The notes beneath the pieces were generated by a model, which had not been told where the DNA came from, searched no databases, and saw nothing but the letters and a program-made list of their open reading frames with translations. Below are positions 1 through 6,415 of a stretch of DNA of 8,408 bases, in pieces. This stretch comes from Oscillospiraceae bacterium. Lineage in GTDB: Bacteria > Bacillota > Clostridia > Oscillospirales > Ruminococcaceae. The number at the start of each line of letters is the position of its first letter. Position 1 is the first letter of the stretch. The position numbers were made by a program, and so were the translations under genes. The stretch is from positions 1-8,408 of the forward strand of contig JAFXOO010000259.1 in the NCBI GenBank assembly GCA_017528675.1. Reading direction: 5' to 3'.

Positions 1-216
1 AGTGAAGCTGCGACTGAGGCTGAGGAGAGTGAAGCTGCGACTGAGGCTGAGGAGAGTGAAGCTGCGACCGAGGCTGAGGAGAGTGAGACTGCGACTGAGG
101 CTGCGGAGAGTGAGACTGCGACTGAGGCTGAGGAGAGTGAAGCTGCGACTGAGGCTGAGGAGAGCGAGGCTGCAACCGAGGCTGAGGAGAGCGAGGCTGC
201 GACCGAGGCGGAGTCA
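1..216 (+). repeat. 27-bp in-frame tandem repeat, eight units
   Basis: Eight consecutive 27-base units encode SEAATEAEE with small changes: units 4 and 5 have SETATEA, and unit 8 ends in TCA. The first three units are nearly identical at base level, while the last two use AGC instead of AGT and ACC instead of ACT. Because 27 is a multiple of 3, unit gain or loss would change linker length without shifting the frame. The array may extend upstream of the window. Confidence 0.95.
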
Positions 217-624
217 CCGACGGATCCTGAGACACCGGAGCTGCCGGAGGAAGAAACGGTGGCATTTGCCAACGAGAGCATCATCAGTGTGGTACATGAG
301 GAGGATTACGATGATCCGTCCTCGATTACCTACAATCCGAGCGAGAAGGTTTATAAGGCTCTGGCCGGCATCAAGGAAGCGGAGTACGGTAAGCCGTATT
401 TCATTGAGGAGGAAGATGCCTACTACCTTGCTGTACGCTATGACATCAAGGACCGCATGACCCCGGAGGATCTCTGGACGGAGAGCACCATGAACTCTGC
501 CAACTTCGCAATGCATGATAAGGATTTTGAAGATCTGCTCGACACATGGACCAATACGATGGAAGTCAAGCGCAATGCGGCGGCTTACAAACGCTATGAC
601 CCGTTCAAGTTTGATTTCGCCTGA
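1..624 (+). CDS. C-terminal part of an acidic repeat-linker protein, probably surface-attached (5' end outside window)
   Basis: The frame is open from base 1 and stops with TGA at 622-624, so about 207 C-terminal residues are visible and the start lies upstream. Residues 1-72 are eight copies of a 9-residue acidic unit (consensus SEAATEAEE), followed by a short Pro/Glu/Thr stretch. A compact domain of about 125 residues follows, containing EAEYGKPYFIEEEDAYYLAV, the stretch MTPEDLWTE, and the ending KRYDPFKFDFA. I do not recognise this domain. Long Ala/Glu/Thr linkers of this kind usually space a domain from a membrane anchor or from another domain, and a similar spacer follows the lipid-anchored Cys of the lipoprotein encoded at 2326-3576. 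An envelope location is therefore inferred, not seen. No intrinsic terminator is evident before the next promoter. That it is coding is nearly certain; its function is unknown. Confidence 0.85.
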   Translation, partial: SEAATEAEESEAATEAEESEAATEAEESETATEAAESETATEAEESEAATEAEESEAATEAEESEAATEAESPTDPETPELPEEETVAFANESIISVVHEEDYDDPSSITYNPSEKVYKALAGIKEAEYGKPYFIEEEDAYYLAVRYDIKDRMTPEDLWTESTMNSANFAMHDKDFEDLLDTWTNTMEVKRNAAAYKRYDPFKFDFA

Positions 625-693
625 TGGTAATTGACTGCATCGGGACGCCAAAAAGCAAGATGCTGCAAATGTTTGTCATTTTTGGAAAACTCC

Positions 694-722
694 TTGCATT
701 CTACAGAAAACTGTGCTATAAT
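694..722 (+). promoter_or_regulatory. Extended -10 sigma-A-type promoter of the LRR-dockerin gene
   Basis: TTGCAT (694-699) is separated by exactly 17 bases from a perfect TATAAT (717-722), and TGC directly before the -10 makes it an extended -10. Transcription would start near 729, leaving a 5' leader of about 84 bases before the ATG at 813. Confidence 0.85.
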
Positions 723-812
723 AAGTATAAGTAGGCAGAGTGTCTGTATCAGATGTGCTGCGAGAGGGACAGCCCTCTGGTACCGCAACAGCTATAAAGG
801 GAGGTTTTCGGC

Positions 813-1985
813 ATGAGAAAGACAAGAACAGCGCTGCGTTTTGCCGCTTTTGCTGCTGCGCTTGCACTGACGGCAGGTGTGCCGGTTGCTGCGCAGAACA
901 GCGTGTATTCCGGTGCGGGGCTTACGGCACAGGCAGCCATTGAGGACGGGCCGTACACTGAAGGCTCTGTAGGCGATCTGTACTACATCAAGTATGAGGA
1001 TCATGCTTCGATTTCGGGCTGCAAGGCAGGGGTTTCCGCTGTGGAGATTCCGGATTCCATTGAGGGGGTTCCGGTGACCTACATTGACGATTATGCATTC
1101 GATTGCAGTGATGTGACCAGTGTTTCCATTCCGGCGGGTATCACATCCATCGGCAACTACGCCTTCAGCTATTGCTTCAATCTGAAATCCGTTTCGTTGC
1201 CGGACAGTATCGAAGCCATCGGTATCAAGGCGTTTGAGAACTGCAAGAGTCTGGAAACGGTGGAATTTCCGGATCATCTGGTGAAGGTCAGAAGCCATGC
1301 GTTTATGAGCACGCCGTGGCTGGAGGCACAGCAGAAGAAGAATCCGCTGGTCATTGTGAACGGCGCTCTGATTGACGGCACAACCTATGCGGAGAGCGAG
1401 CTTGTGATTCCGTCGGAGGTGACGTACATTGCATCGAGTGCCTTTGACCGTAACACCACGATTACCTCTGTGGTCATTCCGGCTTCGGTCAAGAGTGTAT
1501 CGGACAATACCTTCTGGATGTGTGAGAATCTGGAGTCCTGTGAAATCAGGGGCGCAGAGACAATCGAAAGCATGGCGTTCGGCTACTGCGAAAAGCTCAA
1601 GGATTTGAAGGTTTCCAACAAGCTCAAGACCATTGAAAACTATGGCTTCAATGAGTGCAGCGGCAACGGTGCTACTATTACATTCTATGGCAGTGAGGCA
1701 CAGTGGAATGCGGTGGAGAAGCTGGATACCGGCGATTTCCTCAAGAATGCACGGGTGGTATTTGATGAGGGCGGACTGCCGGAGGATCCTGACCCGCAGA
1801 CGGTGGAAGGTGATGTGGACGGCGACGGCGCACTTTCGGCGGCAGATCTTGTGGCGCTGCAAAAGTGGCTGCTTGCGGTTCCGGGTGCAACACTGAAGAA
1901 TAATGATGCAGCGGATATGGATAAGAACGATATCATTGATATCTTTGATCTCGGCCTGCTCAAGAGAGCACTGCTGAATAAGTAA
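813..1985 (+). CDS. Secreted BspA-type leucine-rich-repeat protein with C-terminal dockerin
   Basis: The 390-residue product has a signal peptide (MRKTR, then an Ala/Leu-rich core, likely cleaved after VAA near residue 27). Residues about 65-310 form BspA/LRR_5-type repeats of about 23 residues with the pattern AF..C..L.SV.LP.SI..I, ending in a typical TITFYGSEAQWNAV segment. A short linker (PEDPDPQ) leads to a dockerin at about 331-388 with two calcium-binding F-hand loops: DVDGDGALSAAD (334-345) and DMDKNDIIDIFD (368-379). Dockerins plug into cohesins of scaffoldin proteins, so this protein is probably secreted and docked on a cellulosome. LRR domains of this family usually bind proteins or surfaces; no catalytic domain is seen. 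The putative cohesin-contact positions differ between loops (AA/QK versus IF/KR). The start is set by AAAGGGAGG at 796-804, 8 bases before the ATG. The gene has its own promoter and terminator, so it is probably monocistronic. The domain calls are secure; the binding target is unknown. Confidence 0.95.
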   Translation: MRKTRTALRFAAFAAALALTAGVPVAAQNSVYSGAGLTAQAAIEDGPYTEGSVGDLYYIKYEDHASISGCKAGVSAVEIPDSIEGVPVTYIDDYAFDCSDVTSVSIPAGITSIGNYAFSYCFNLKSVSLPDSIEAIGIKAFENCKSLETVEFPDHLVKVRSHAFMSTPWLEAQQKKNPLVIVNGALIDGTTYAESELVIPSEVTYIASSAFDRNTTITSVVIPASVKSVSDNTFWMCENLESCEIRGAETIESMAFGYCEKLKDLKVSNKLKTIENYGFNECSGNGATITFYGSEAQWNAVEKLDTGDFLKNARVVFDEGGLPEDPDPQTVEGDVDGDGALSAADLVALQKWLLAVPGATLKNNDAADMDKNDIIDIFDLGLLKRALLNK

Positions 1986-1993
1986 CATAATGC

Positions 1994-2030
1994 AGGACAG
2001 AAACGGCTTTGGCTGTTTCTGTCCTTTTTT
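1994..2030 (+). terminator. Rho-independent terminator of the LRR-dockerin gene
   Basis: A stem of 11 perfect pairs, AGGACAGAAAC (1994-2004) with GTTTCTGTCCT (2015-2025), is extended inward by G·T, G-C and C-G pairs to a 4-base loop (2008-2011). It is followed by a T run (2025-2030). It begins 8 bases after the stop codon. Confidence 0.92.
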
Positions 2031-2137
2031 GACGGCCTTGCGTATGGTGTTTAGGGAAGCGCTGAATCAATGGATAGGAAAGGGGATATTTGTGGGGGAC
2101 GACACGGGATTTCAAGGCTTTTGTCATAGACATTCCC

Positions 2138-2186
2138 TGACAAGCTGAGAGGTCAGAACACACGGTTCTGACCTCTCGGTCTGTCA
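2138..2186 (+). repeat. Long intergenic hairpin of unknown role
   Basis: TGACA (2138-2142) pairs with TGTCA (2182-2186). After one mismatch the stem continues through three pairs (two of them G·T) and then 13 perfect pairs, GAGAGGTCAGAAC (2147-2159) with GTTCTGACCTCTC (2165-2177), closing on a 5-base loop. That is 21 pairs with one mismatch. The G·T pairs fold only in plus-strand RNA. A run of six A follows the right arm (2186-2191), so it is not a plus-strand terminator. On the minus strand the T run precedes rather than follows the hairpin. It could be a REP-like dispersed element or an RNA-stabilising structure. Confidence 0.7.
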
Positions 2187-2204
2187 AAAAAGTGATTTTG
2201 CAGG

Positions 2205-2300
2205 GCTCGGGGCGATAGCCCCGATCGGGGTGCTTCGGGCCGAAGGCCCCGCAATAAAGCCCCCTCCCCGATGGGGAGGGGGTTGGGGGTGGGGTAGTGT
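2205..2300. repeat. GC-rich cluster of inverted repeats, probable dispersed element and minus-strand terminator
   Basis: Several short palindromes are packed together: GGGGC/GCCCC around 2209-2222, the perfect CCCCGATCGGGG at 2219-2230, CTTCGG/CCGAAG at 2233-2245, and the stem CCCCCTCCCC (2260-2269) with GGGGAGGGGG (2273-2282) over a 3-base loop. Read on the minus strand, the last stem is followed by CTTTATT and lies about 43 bases past the lipoprotein stop, so it may end that transcript, although the T run is poor. The C-rich/G-rich stem resembles intergenic repeats seen in Firmicute genomes; that comparison is from memory. With 1986-2137 otherwise featureless, this accounts for the convergent gap. 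Confidence 0.5.
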
Positions 2301-2325
2301 GTACTGCCAGCCTGACCGGAAACAA

Positions 2326-3576
2326 TTACTCAGCAGTTGCGAGAGCAGCCATTGCAGCGCCCAGATCCTCCTCGGTGCCCTCAACGGCTGCGAAGGTCGT
2401 TACCGAGCCGGCCTCGTCTGTCAGCACGAGAGTTTTCTCATCTGCCATCTCCCATGTATAGGTATCCTCACCAAGAGACAGGCTGTTCTCATCAATTGTC
2501 CACTGTACTTCATTGCCAAGCGGCTCCATGTCCTCGCTCAGTGCGAACAGACCGGCAGTGCCATTCTCATAGAATGCCAGACCTGCGATCACGCCCTCGT
2601 CATCTGCACCAGCCCAGAGTGTGCCGCCAAGGGTTGCTGCAAGATCATCGGAAGCCTCTGCACCAGCATCCTCTGCATCTGCTGCGCCGGCACCGCTGTG
2701 GCCAGGCTCGATCTCACCGAGTACAACAGCGGCACCGATGAACTCGGCTGCGTCATCTTCGGTTGTCTGGGTCATATCAATGAACTCGCCGCCCATGGAA
2801 ATATGCAGAACGGAGAGATCCTCGGCAATATCCCAGCCCATTTCCAGAACCGGTACATAGTCTGCGCTGTAGAGTGTGATCGTGTCGTAGTCAATGCCCC
2901 AGTAGAGCGACTCAACAACAGGATTGCCCTCATTGTCAATCGATGCCCATACCATTGCATTGTCGAACATTGCCAAAACCAGACCGTTATCAGAAGAATC
3001 GGTACCGAACCAGTAGGTCTCGTTCAGAGCCTCACCAACGGTCTTTGCCAGAGACATCTTTTCGAGCTCCTCAACAGCAGCGTCGAAGGAATTTGCATCG
3101 GTCTGCTTCATCACGACGGTATCCTTGATGACCATGGTATCGGAATAGTCGTTATACGCCCAGTCAAAGCCGCCGATCTCATCGGTCAGCTCTGCATCGG
3201 AATAGATGAAAATGTGGCTTGCATCTGCGGTGATATCCCAGTAGCCCTGTACTTCGCCGCCCATGTCATCTGCAAAGTAGATCTCATCTTTACCGAATGC
3301 CAGAGCATAGCAGTTGAACTCTGCATCCATGCCGACCCAAACAGTGTCGGAAATTGCAGCGAGCAGTTCAGCGGCCTGCGCAGCCGCCGCATCATCAACC
3401 TCTGCCTCGGTATCAGCTTCAGTTTCAGCCTCTGTGTTTGCCTCAGCAGCAGCTTCTGTAGCAGCCTCTGTTGCCGGGGTGGGTTCTGCCGGAGCATCGC
3501 CGCCGCAAGCGGTGAAAGCGGTCAGAGAAAGTGTCATGGCTGCCAGAACAGCAGCAATTTTCTTCAGGTTTTTCAT
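2326..3576 (-). CDS. Lipoprotein with acidic linker and three related modules
   Basis: The 416-residue product starts with a lipoprotein signal peptide (MKNLKK, hydrophobic core, lipobox FTAC with Cys24), predicting an outer-face membrane anchor. Residues about 27-70 are an Ala/Glu/Thr spacer. Three modules of about 85-90 residues follow, each opening with T-x(0-1)-W-x-G-x-D: DTVWVGMD near 77, ETYWFGTD near 186 and GTLWAGAD near 318. Each then shows a short hydrophobic strand (ALAF, LAMF, LAF), an aromatic turn (YWDI, YWGI, QWTI) and further alternating strands, suggesting repeated small beta domains. An Ala/Asp/Glu-rich linker (about 293-313) separates modules 2 and 3. The family is not recognised and no catalytic signature is seen; a surface ligand-binding role is only a guess. 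AAGGAG sits 8 bases before the ATG. The gene is co-directional with the upstream 89-residue gene and regulator, 188 bases apart with a palindromic element between. Confidence 0.92.
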   Translation of the reverse strand: MKNLKKIAAVLAAMTLSLTAFTACGGDAPAEPTPATEAATEAAAEANTEAETEADTEAEVDDAAAAQAAELLAAISDTVWVGMDAEFNCYALAFGKDEIYFADDMGGEVQGYWDITADASHIFIYSDAELTDEIGGFDWAYNDYSDTMVIKDTVVMKQTDANSFDAAVEELEKMSLAKTVGEALNETYWFGTDSSDNGLVLAMFDNAMVWASIDNEGNPVVESLYWGIDYDTITLYSADYVPVLEMGWDIAEDLSVLHISMGGEFIDMTQTTEDDAAEFIGAAVVLGEIEPGHSGAGAADAEDAGAEASDDLAATLGGTLWAGADDEGVIAGLAFYENGTAGLFALSEDMEPLGNEVQWTIDENSLSLGEDTYTWEMADEKTLVLTDEAGSVTTFAAVEGTEEDLGAAMAALATAE

Positions 3577-3607
3577 AATCTTTACTCCTTATCCATGTTT
3601 GGTTTGT

Positions 3608-3708
3608 CTATCATTTCCGGAATGTTTTCTCTATCGAAATCAGGAGGAAATACACAATGAGCAGCGTGTATTTGATTTCTTTGCCGGAATTCGTTCCGGA
3701 AATGATAG
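3608..3708. promoter_or_regulatory. 101-bp nested palindromic element in the lipoprotein upstream region
   Basis: The outer arms CTATCATTTCCGGAATG (3608-3624) and CGTTCCGGAAATGATAG (3692-3708) are complementary at 16 of 17 positions, and each contains the palindrome TTCCGGAA. Inside, GAAATC (3636-3641) plus AAATACAC (3648-3655) pair with GTGTATTT (3666-3673) plus GATTTC (3674-3679). This leaves AGGAGG (3642-3647) as a one-sided bulge and a 10-base loop. It lies between the 89-residue gene and the lipoprotein gene. There is no T run on either side, so it is not a simple terminator. It may be an mRNA leader or processing structure, an operator pair, or a miniature mobile element. Confidence 0.6.
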
Positions 3709-3764
3709 GTATATCATATCAGCAGCAATGCTGGTATGTGCAGTGAGGGAATGTCAGCCCCGGA

Positions 3765-4034
3765 TCATTCGTTGCGGTAACGGATGATCTCGTTGGGTTC
3801 ATTTTCGAGAAATCTGCTGTATTCTTCGACAAATGCTGCCATCCGGAATCCGGCTTCGATCTCGTCTGTGTGCTCGGTTTCCATCACCAGTCCGATCAGC
3901 TTTGCAGCTCCGGCATCCTGGGCCAGCAGGGCTTGAATAATATAAACGTCCTCTGTGCTGACTGCTTTTTTATCTGTACCAAGCTTCAGTGTCATCGTAT
4001 TTTTGTCATACTTCACTTTTTTTTTCAGCTTCAC
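3765..4034 (-). CDS. Small protein of unknown function, translationally coupled to the regulator
   Basis: The product is 89 residues and soluble-looking. A basic N-terminus (MKLKKKVKYDKN) is followed by a helical, acidic remainder with Ala/Leu-rich segments (VYIIQALLAQDAGAAKLIGL) and an acidic C-terminal helix. No signal peptide, membrane segment or known motif is seen. The start is GTG at 4034-4032; it shares the bases GTGA with the TGA stop of the regulator gene, a 4-base overlap typical of translational coupling. A GGGGGGAG-type ribosome binding site lies just upstream, inside the regulator gene's 3' end. The product may work with the regulator or simply be co-expressed. No terminator follows, so transcription could continue to the lipoprotein gene. 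I do not recognise the family. Confidence 0.82.
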   Translation of the reverse strand: MKLKKKVKYDKNTMTLKLGTDKKAVSTEDVYIIQALLAQDAGAAKLIGLVMETEHTDEIEAGFRMAAFVEEYSRFLENEPNEIIRYRNE

Positions 4035-6403
4035 TGTTCTCCCCCCTTCCGGTGAATCAGGCCTAACTGCAATGCCTTTCGTTCAGCCTCAGCACGGTTC
4101 CTGGCGCCGAGCTTCTGATAGATATTGCGGTTATGCTTTTTCAGACCGTCATAGGAGATACCGCATAGTTTACAGATCTCCTGCATGGAAAGTCCCTGAC
4201 AGAGCAATCCGAGCACCTGTGTCTCACGATCTGTGAGATAGATATCCGGTTTCTTCATAAATTGCAGATAATCCGGATAGGCAAGTGCCATTTTCCTGCT
4301 TTCATCCATGACATCCTTCAGGAACGACCTTGATATGCTATGATTCTCATAATGCATCAGCAAGGGCAGCACCGCTGCACCTTCCAGTGAGAACACACGC
4401 ACGAAATGAAACTCCTCTGCTTGTCTGAGTGCTTCTGTCAGAATTTCCTTCCAGTTTTCATTTTCCAGGCGGTACAGGATGACTGCTTTCAGGACATTGT
4501 TTTCGATCATCATGTATGTGCGCTGGTAGCTCTGGAAATACCCCGTCAGGAAGCACGCCAGATCGAGCGCCTCTGTCAGGCGGTTTTCAGCGACCAGACA
4601 GCGGATCTTCACCATATACCGGTATCTGTCGAGTACATAGAAGCTTTTCTTTTCGTCCGGTGCTGATTCAAGATAGGCACGGAGCGTATTCTTATCATTC
4701 GTGTAGAGTGAAAACCATACACAGAATGCCTGAAAATTGGGGAGAAGCTGGGTTGCCTGCTCCTCGCTGATCTTCTGACGGAACATATCCAGCCGCCGTT
4801 TTGCGGTCGGATACTGTCCTTGCAGCAGATGCTGTTTGATGAGAAGTCCTGTGGCGGCAAAGATCAGTTCCATCTTACCGTCATTGGCAGCGTCTGCAAT
4901 GCCATTATTGAGTCGGGTGACGATCTCATAGGGATCGACAGTGCCTTTTTCAAAATAGCTCTCAGACAGTGCAATATCGACAAGCCCCTTGCCGGTTTTT
5001 CCGAGTACAATCTCAATCGGATGTCCCAGAAACCGGGCAATGGCGTTATCGTTTTTTGACCAGACACAGAAATCAAGACCGCCGTTCATCAGGGACGGGA
5101 GATTCGATGTCACGGAAAACTCCGGCAGCTTGATCTCACCGGATTTGAGAAGTAAAAATGCATTTTTCAGGATCCCGATAATGCCCTTTCCGGCACGATG
5201 CGGCAGTGCAATATCCAGATACACCAGCTTGTTTCTGGCTTCCTTCCGCAGATGGCGGGGATGATCCGGATTCTCTGCATAGTCCTTCAGCCTGGCATAC
5301 CAGTATTCGGAGCCCTGTGGATCCAGCACAAGTGAACGCAGCATGGACATTCCGCAGATCAGTACCGGGTTTTCACAGATCGTCTGCTCCGGAAGTGCGT
5401 CATAATATTTTCTGGTATCATAATAATGTCCGGTTCCGGGGTGTCTGGCAGCATTCCGGATGAGAAGCTCTATCATCTGTTCCTCTGTACCCGCAAGGCT
5501 GTAATACTCCAGCGCCCTGCTGATGTCATCATGCTGTTCATACCAGTATGCGGCACGGTAATAATTGTCCTTCTGCTTTTCCGGTGAATACGAATGCTTT
5601 CGTTTCCAGAGCAGGAATTTTTCGACCTCCGGACGGAATTTCCAAAGGGACTGCCCGACACGAATGACATACTGCCCGGTTTTCTGCAAGAAGGAAAGAT
5701 ACTCCCTGACAAACGGACTGCCTGTGATCGATGCAGCAAAGTCCTCGCTGAATTCCGGATATGCTGCAACGGCAAGCAGAAAGTTCCAGATTTCGCTGTC
5801 ATATCCGTCGAACACTCTCCTGTCCCAGAAACGGAATACCTCCTCCCAGACGGTATCAACGAGCAGGGGGTCTACCTCCCCGGAGGAGACAATGTGCTTC
5901 AGGTAGAGCAGGGCAGCGGTCGGATACCCCTGACACCATTCGGTGAGCTGTTCGCATTCCTCTTGCTTCAGCGTGATTCCATGACATTCAAACAATTCCA
6001 TGATCTGCTTTTCATGCAGACAGAAATCATCCTCTGAGAGGAATACAAAATCAAGGGAGAGCAGCAGATCTTCGAGCCATTCCGGAAATTTCCCACGGCT
6101 TGCAAGGATTGTCTGAATCCCTTTTTCACACAGGAGCGATGCGAGATAGTTTCTGGAATCGTAGTCCGTGATGAAAGATACATCATCCACAAACACGATG
6201 CTCTGCCGAATCTTTGAAAACTCCGGCATCTGATCGAGTCTGCCGCTGATTCCGGTAAGGCACAGAATGCTTTTGAAGGCATAATAATCATTGACCGCAG
6301 CCGTTTTTCCGTATCCTGTCGGAGCAGAGATCCAGACGGGTGCAAACCTTTCTTCTGCCAGTTTTAACTTTTCCGTGACCGCAGGGATCTTGATAAAGTC
6401 CAT
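4031..6403 (-). CDS. MalT/LAL-type LuxR-family transcriptional regulator
   Basis: The 790-residue cytoplasmic protein has the LAL architecture. A Walker A motif, APTGYGKT, lies at 27-34 and a Walker B-like strand, SIVFVDD, at 68-74. Next come a STAND ATPase-like region (including ILASRGKFPEWLEDLL and the family-typical GYPTAALLYLKHI) and a long helical TPR-like sensor region (about 270-700). A C-terminal LuxR helix-turn-helix (about 722-782) follows the pattern LTDRETQVLGLLCQG...NIYQKLGARNRAEA...LGLI. Such proteins bind ATP and an inducer, oligomerise, and activate transcription, often of carbohydrate-use genes; the inducer here cannot be read. The N-terminus before Walker A is short (26 residues). 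The recognition helix has SYDGLKKH where the family usually has TVKxH. The start ATG is preceded two codons earlier by an in-frame TAA, so it cannot lie upstream. No clear ribosome binding site is present (only GAAGTAAG nearby; AAGGA is about 20 bases away). The gene is followed by an overlapping 89-residue gene and preceded by two similar promoters. Confidence 0.95.
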   Translation of the reverse strand: MDFIKIPAVTEKLKLAEERFAPVWISAPTGYGKTAAVNDYYAFKSILCLTGISGRLDQMPEFSKIRQSIVFVDDVSFITDYDSRNYLASLLCEKGIQTILASRGKFPEWLEDLLLSLDFVFLSEDDFCLHEKQIMELFECHGITLKQEECEQLTEWCQGYPTAALLYLKHIVSSGEVDPLLVDTVWEEVFRFWDRRVFDGYDSEIWNFLLAVAAYPEFSEDFAASITGSPFVREYLSFLQKTGQYVIRVGQSLWKFRPEVEKFLLWKRKHSYSPEKQKDNYYRAAYWYEQHDDISRALEYYSLAGTEEQMIELLIRNAARHPGTGHYYDTRKYYDALPEQTICENPVLICGMSMLRSLVLDPQGSEYWYARLKDYAENPDHPRHLRKEARNKLVYLDIALPHRAGKGIIGILKNAFLLLKSGEIKLPEFSVTSNLPSLMNGGLDFCVWSKNDNAIARFLGHPIEIVLGKTGKGLVDIALSESYFEKGTVDPYEIVTRLNNGIADAANDGKMELIFAATGLLIKQHLLQGQYPTAKRRLDMFRQKISEEQATQLLPNFQAFCVWFSLYTNDKNTLRAYLESAPDEKKSFYVLDRYRYMVKIRCLVAENRLTEALDLACFLTGYFQSYQRTYMMIENNVLKAVILYRLENENWKEILTEALRQAEEFHFVRVFSLEGAAVLPLLMHYENHSISRSFLKDVMDESRKMALAYPDYLQFMKKPDIYLTDRETQVLGLLCQGLSMQEICKLCGISYDGLKKHNRNIYQKLGARNRAEAERKALQLGLIHRKGGEQ

Positions 6404-6415
6404 ACTTTACTTACT

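Noticed and set aside
1..216. Tandem units as a CRISPR array
   Set aside because: The units are directly adjacent with no spacers and encode an in-frame peptide repeat.
2..460. Arg/Leu-rich plus-strand frame over the tandem repeats
   Set aside because: It is a frame-shifted reading of the same 27-base repeat. The frame from base 1 gives a balanced acidic protein and continues to 624.
633..657. Weak inverted repeat GCATC...GATGC after the first gene as a terminator
   Set aside because: The stem is only about 5 pairs with a long loop and no adjacent T run.
792..1988. 398-codon open frame on the minus strand
   Set aside because: It is exactly antisense to the LRR-dockerin gene, whose signal peptide, repeats, dockerin, ribosome binding site, promoter and terminator are all on the plus strand. 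The antisense residues show no domain logic.
2230..3660. 476-codon open frame on the plus strand
   Set aside because: It is antisense to the lipoprotein gene, Cys/Ile-rich and without a ribosome binding site, and it begins inside the GC-rich palindrome cluster. The minus strand has the signal peptide, lipobox and ribosome binding site.
3657..3746. 29-codon plus-strand frame with a good AGGAGG
   Set aside because: Not listed as a gene: no promoter is visible on the plus strand, and the AGGAGG and ATG are explained by the palindrome. It is kept only as part of that finding.
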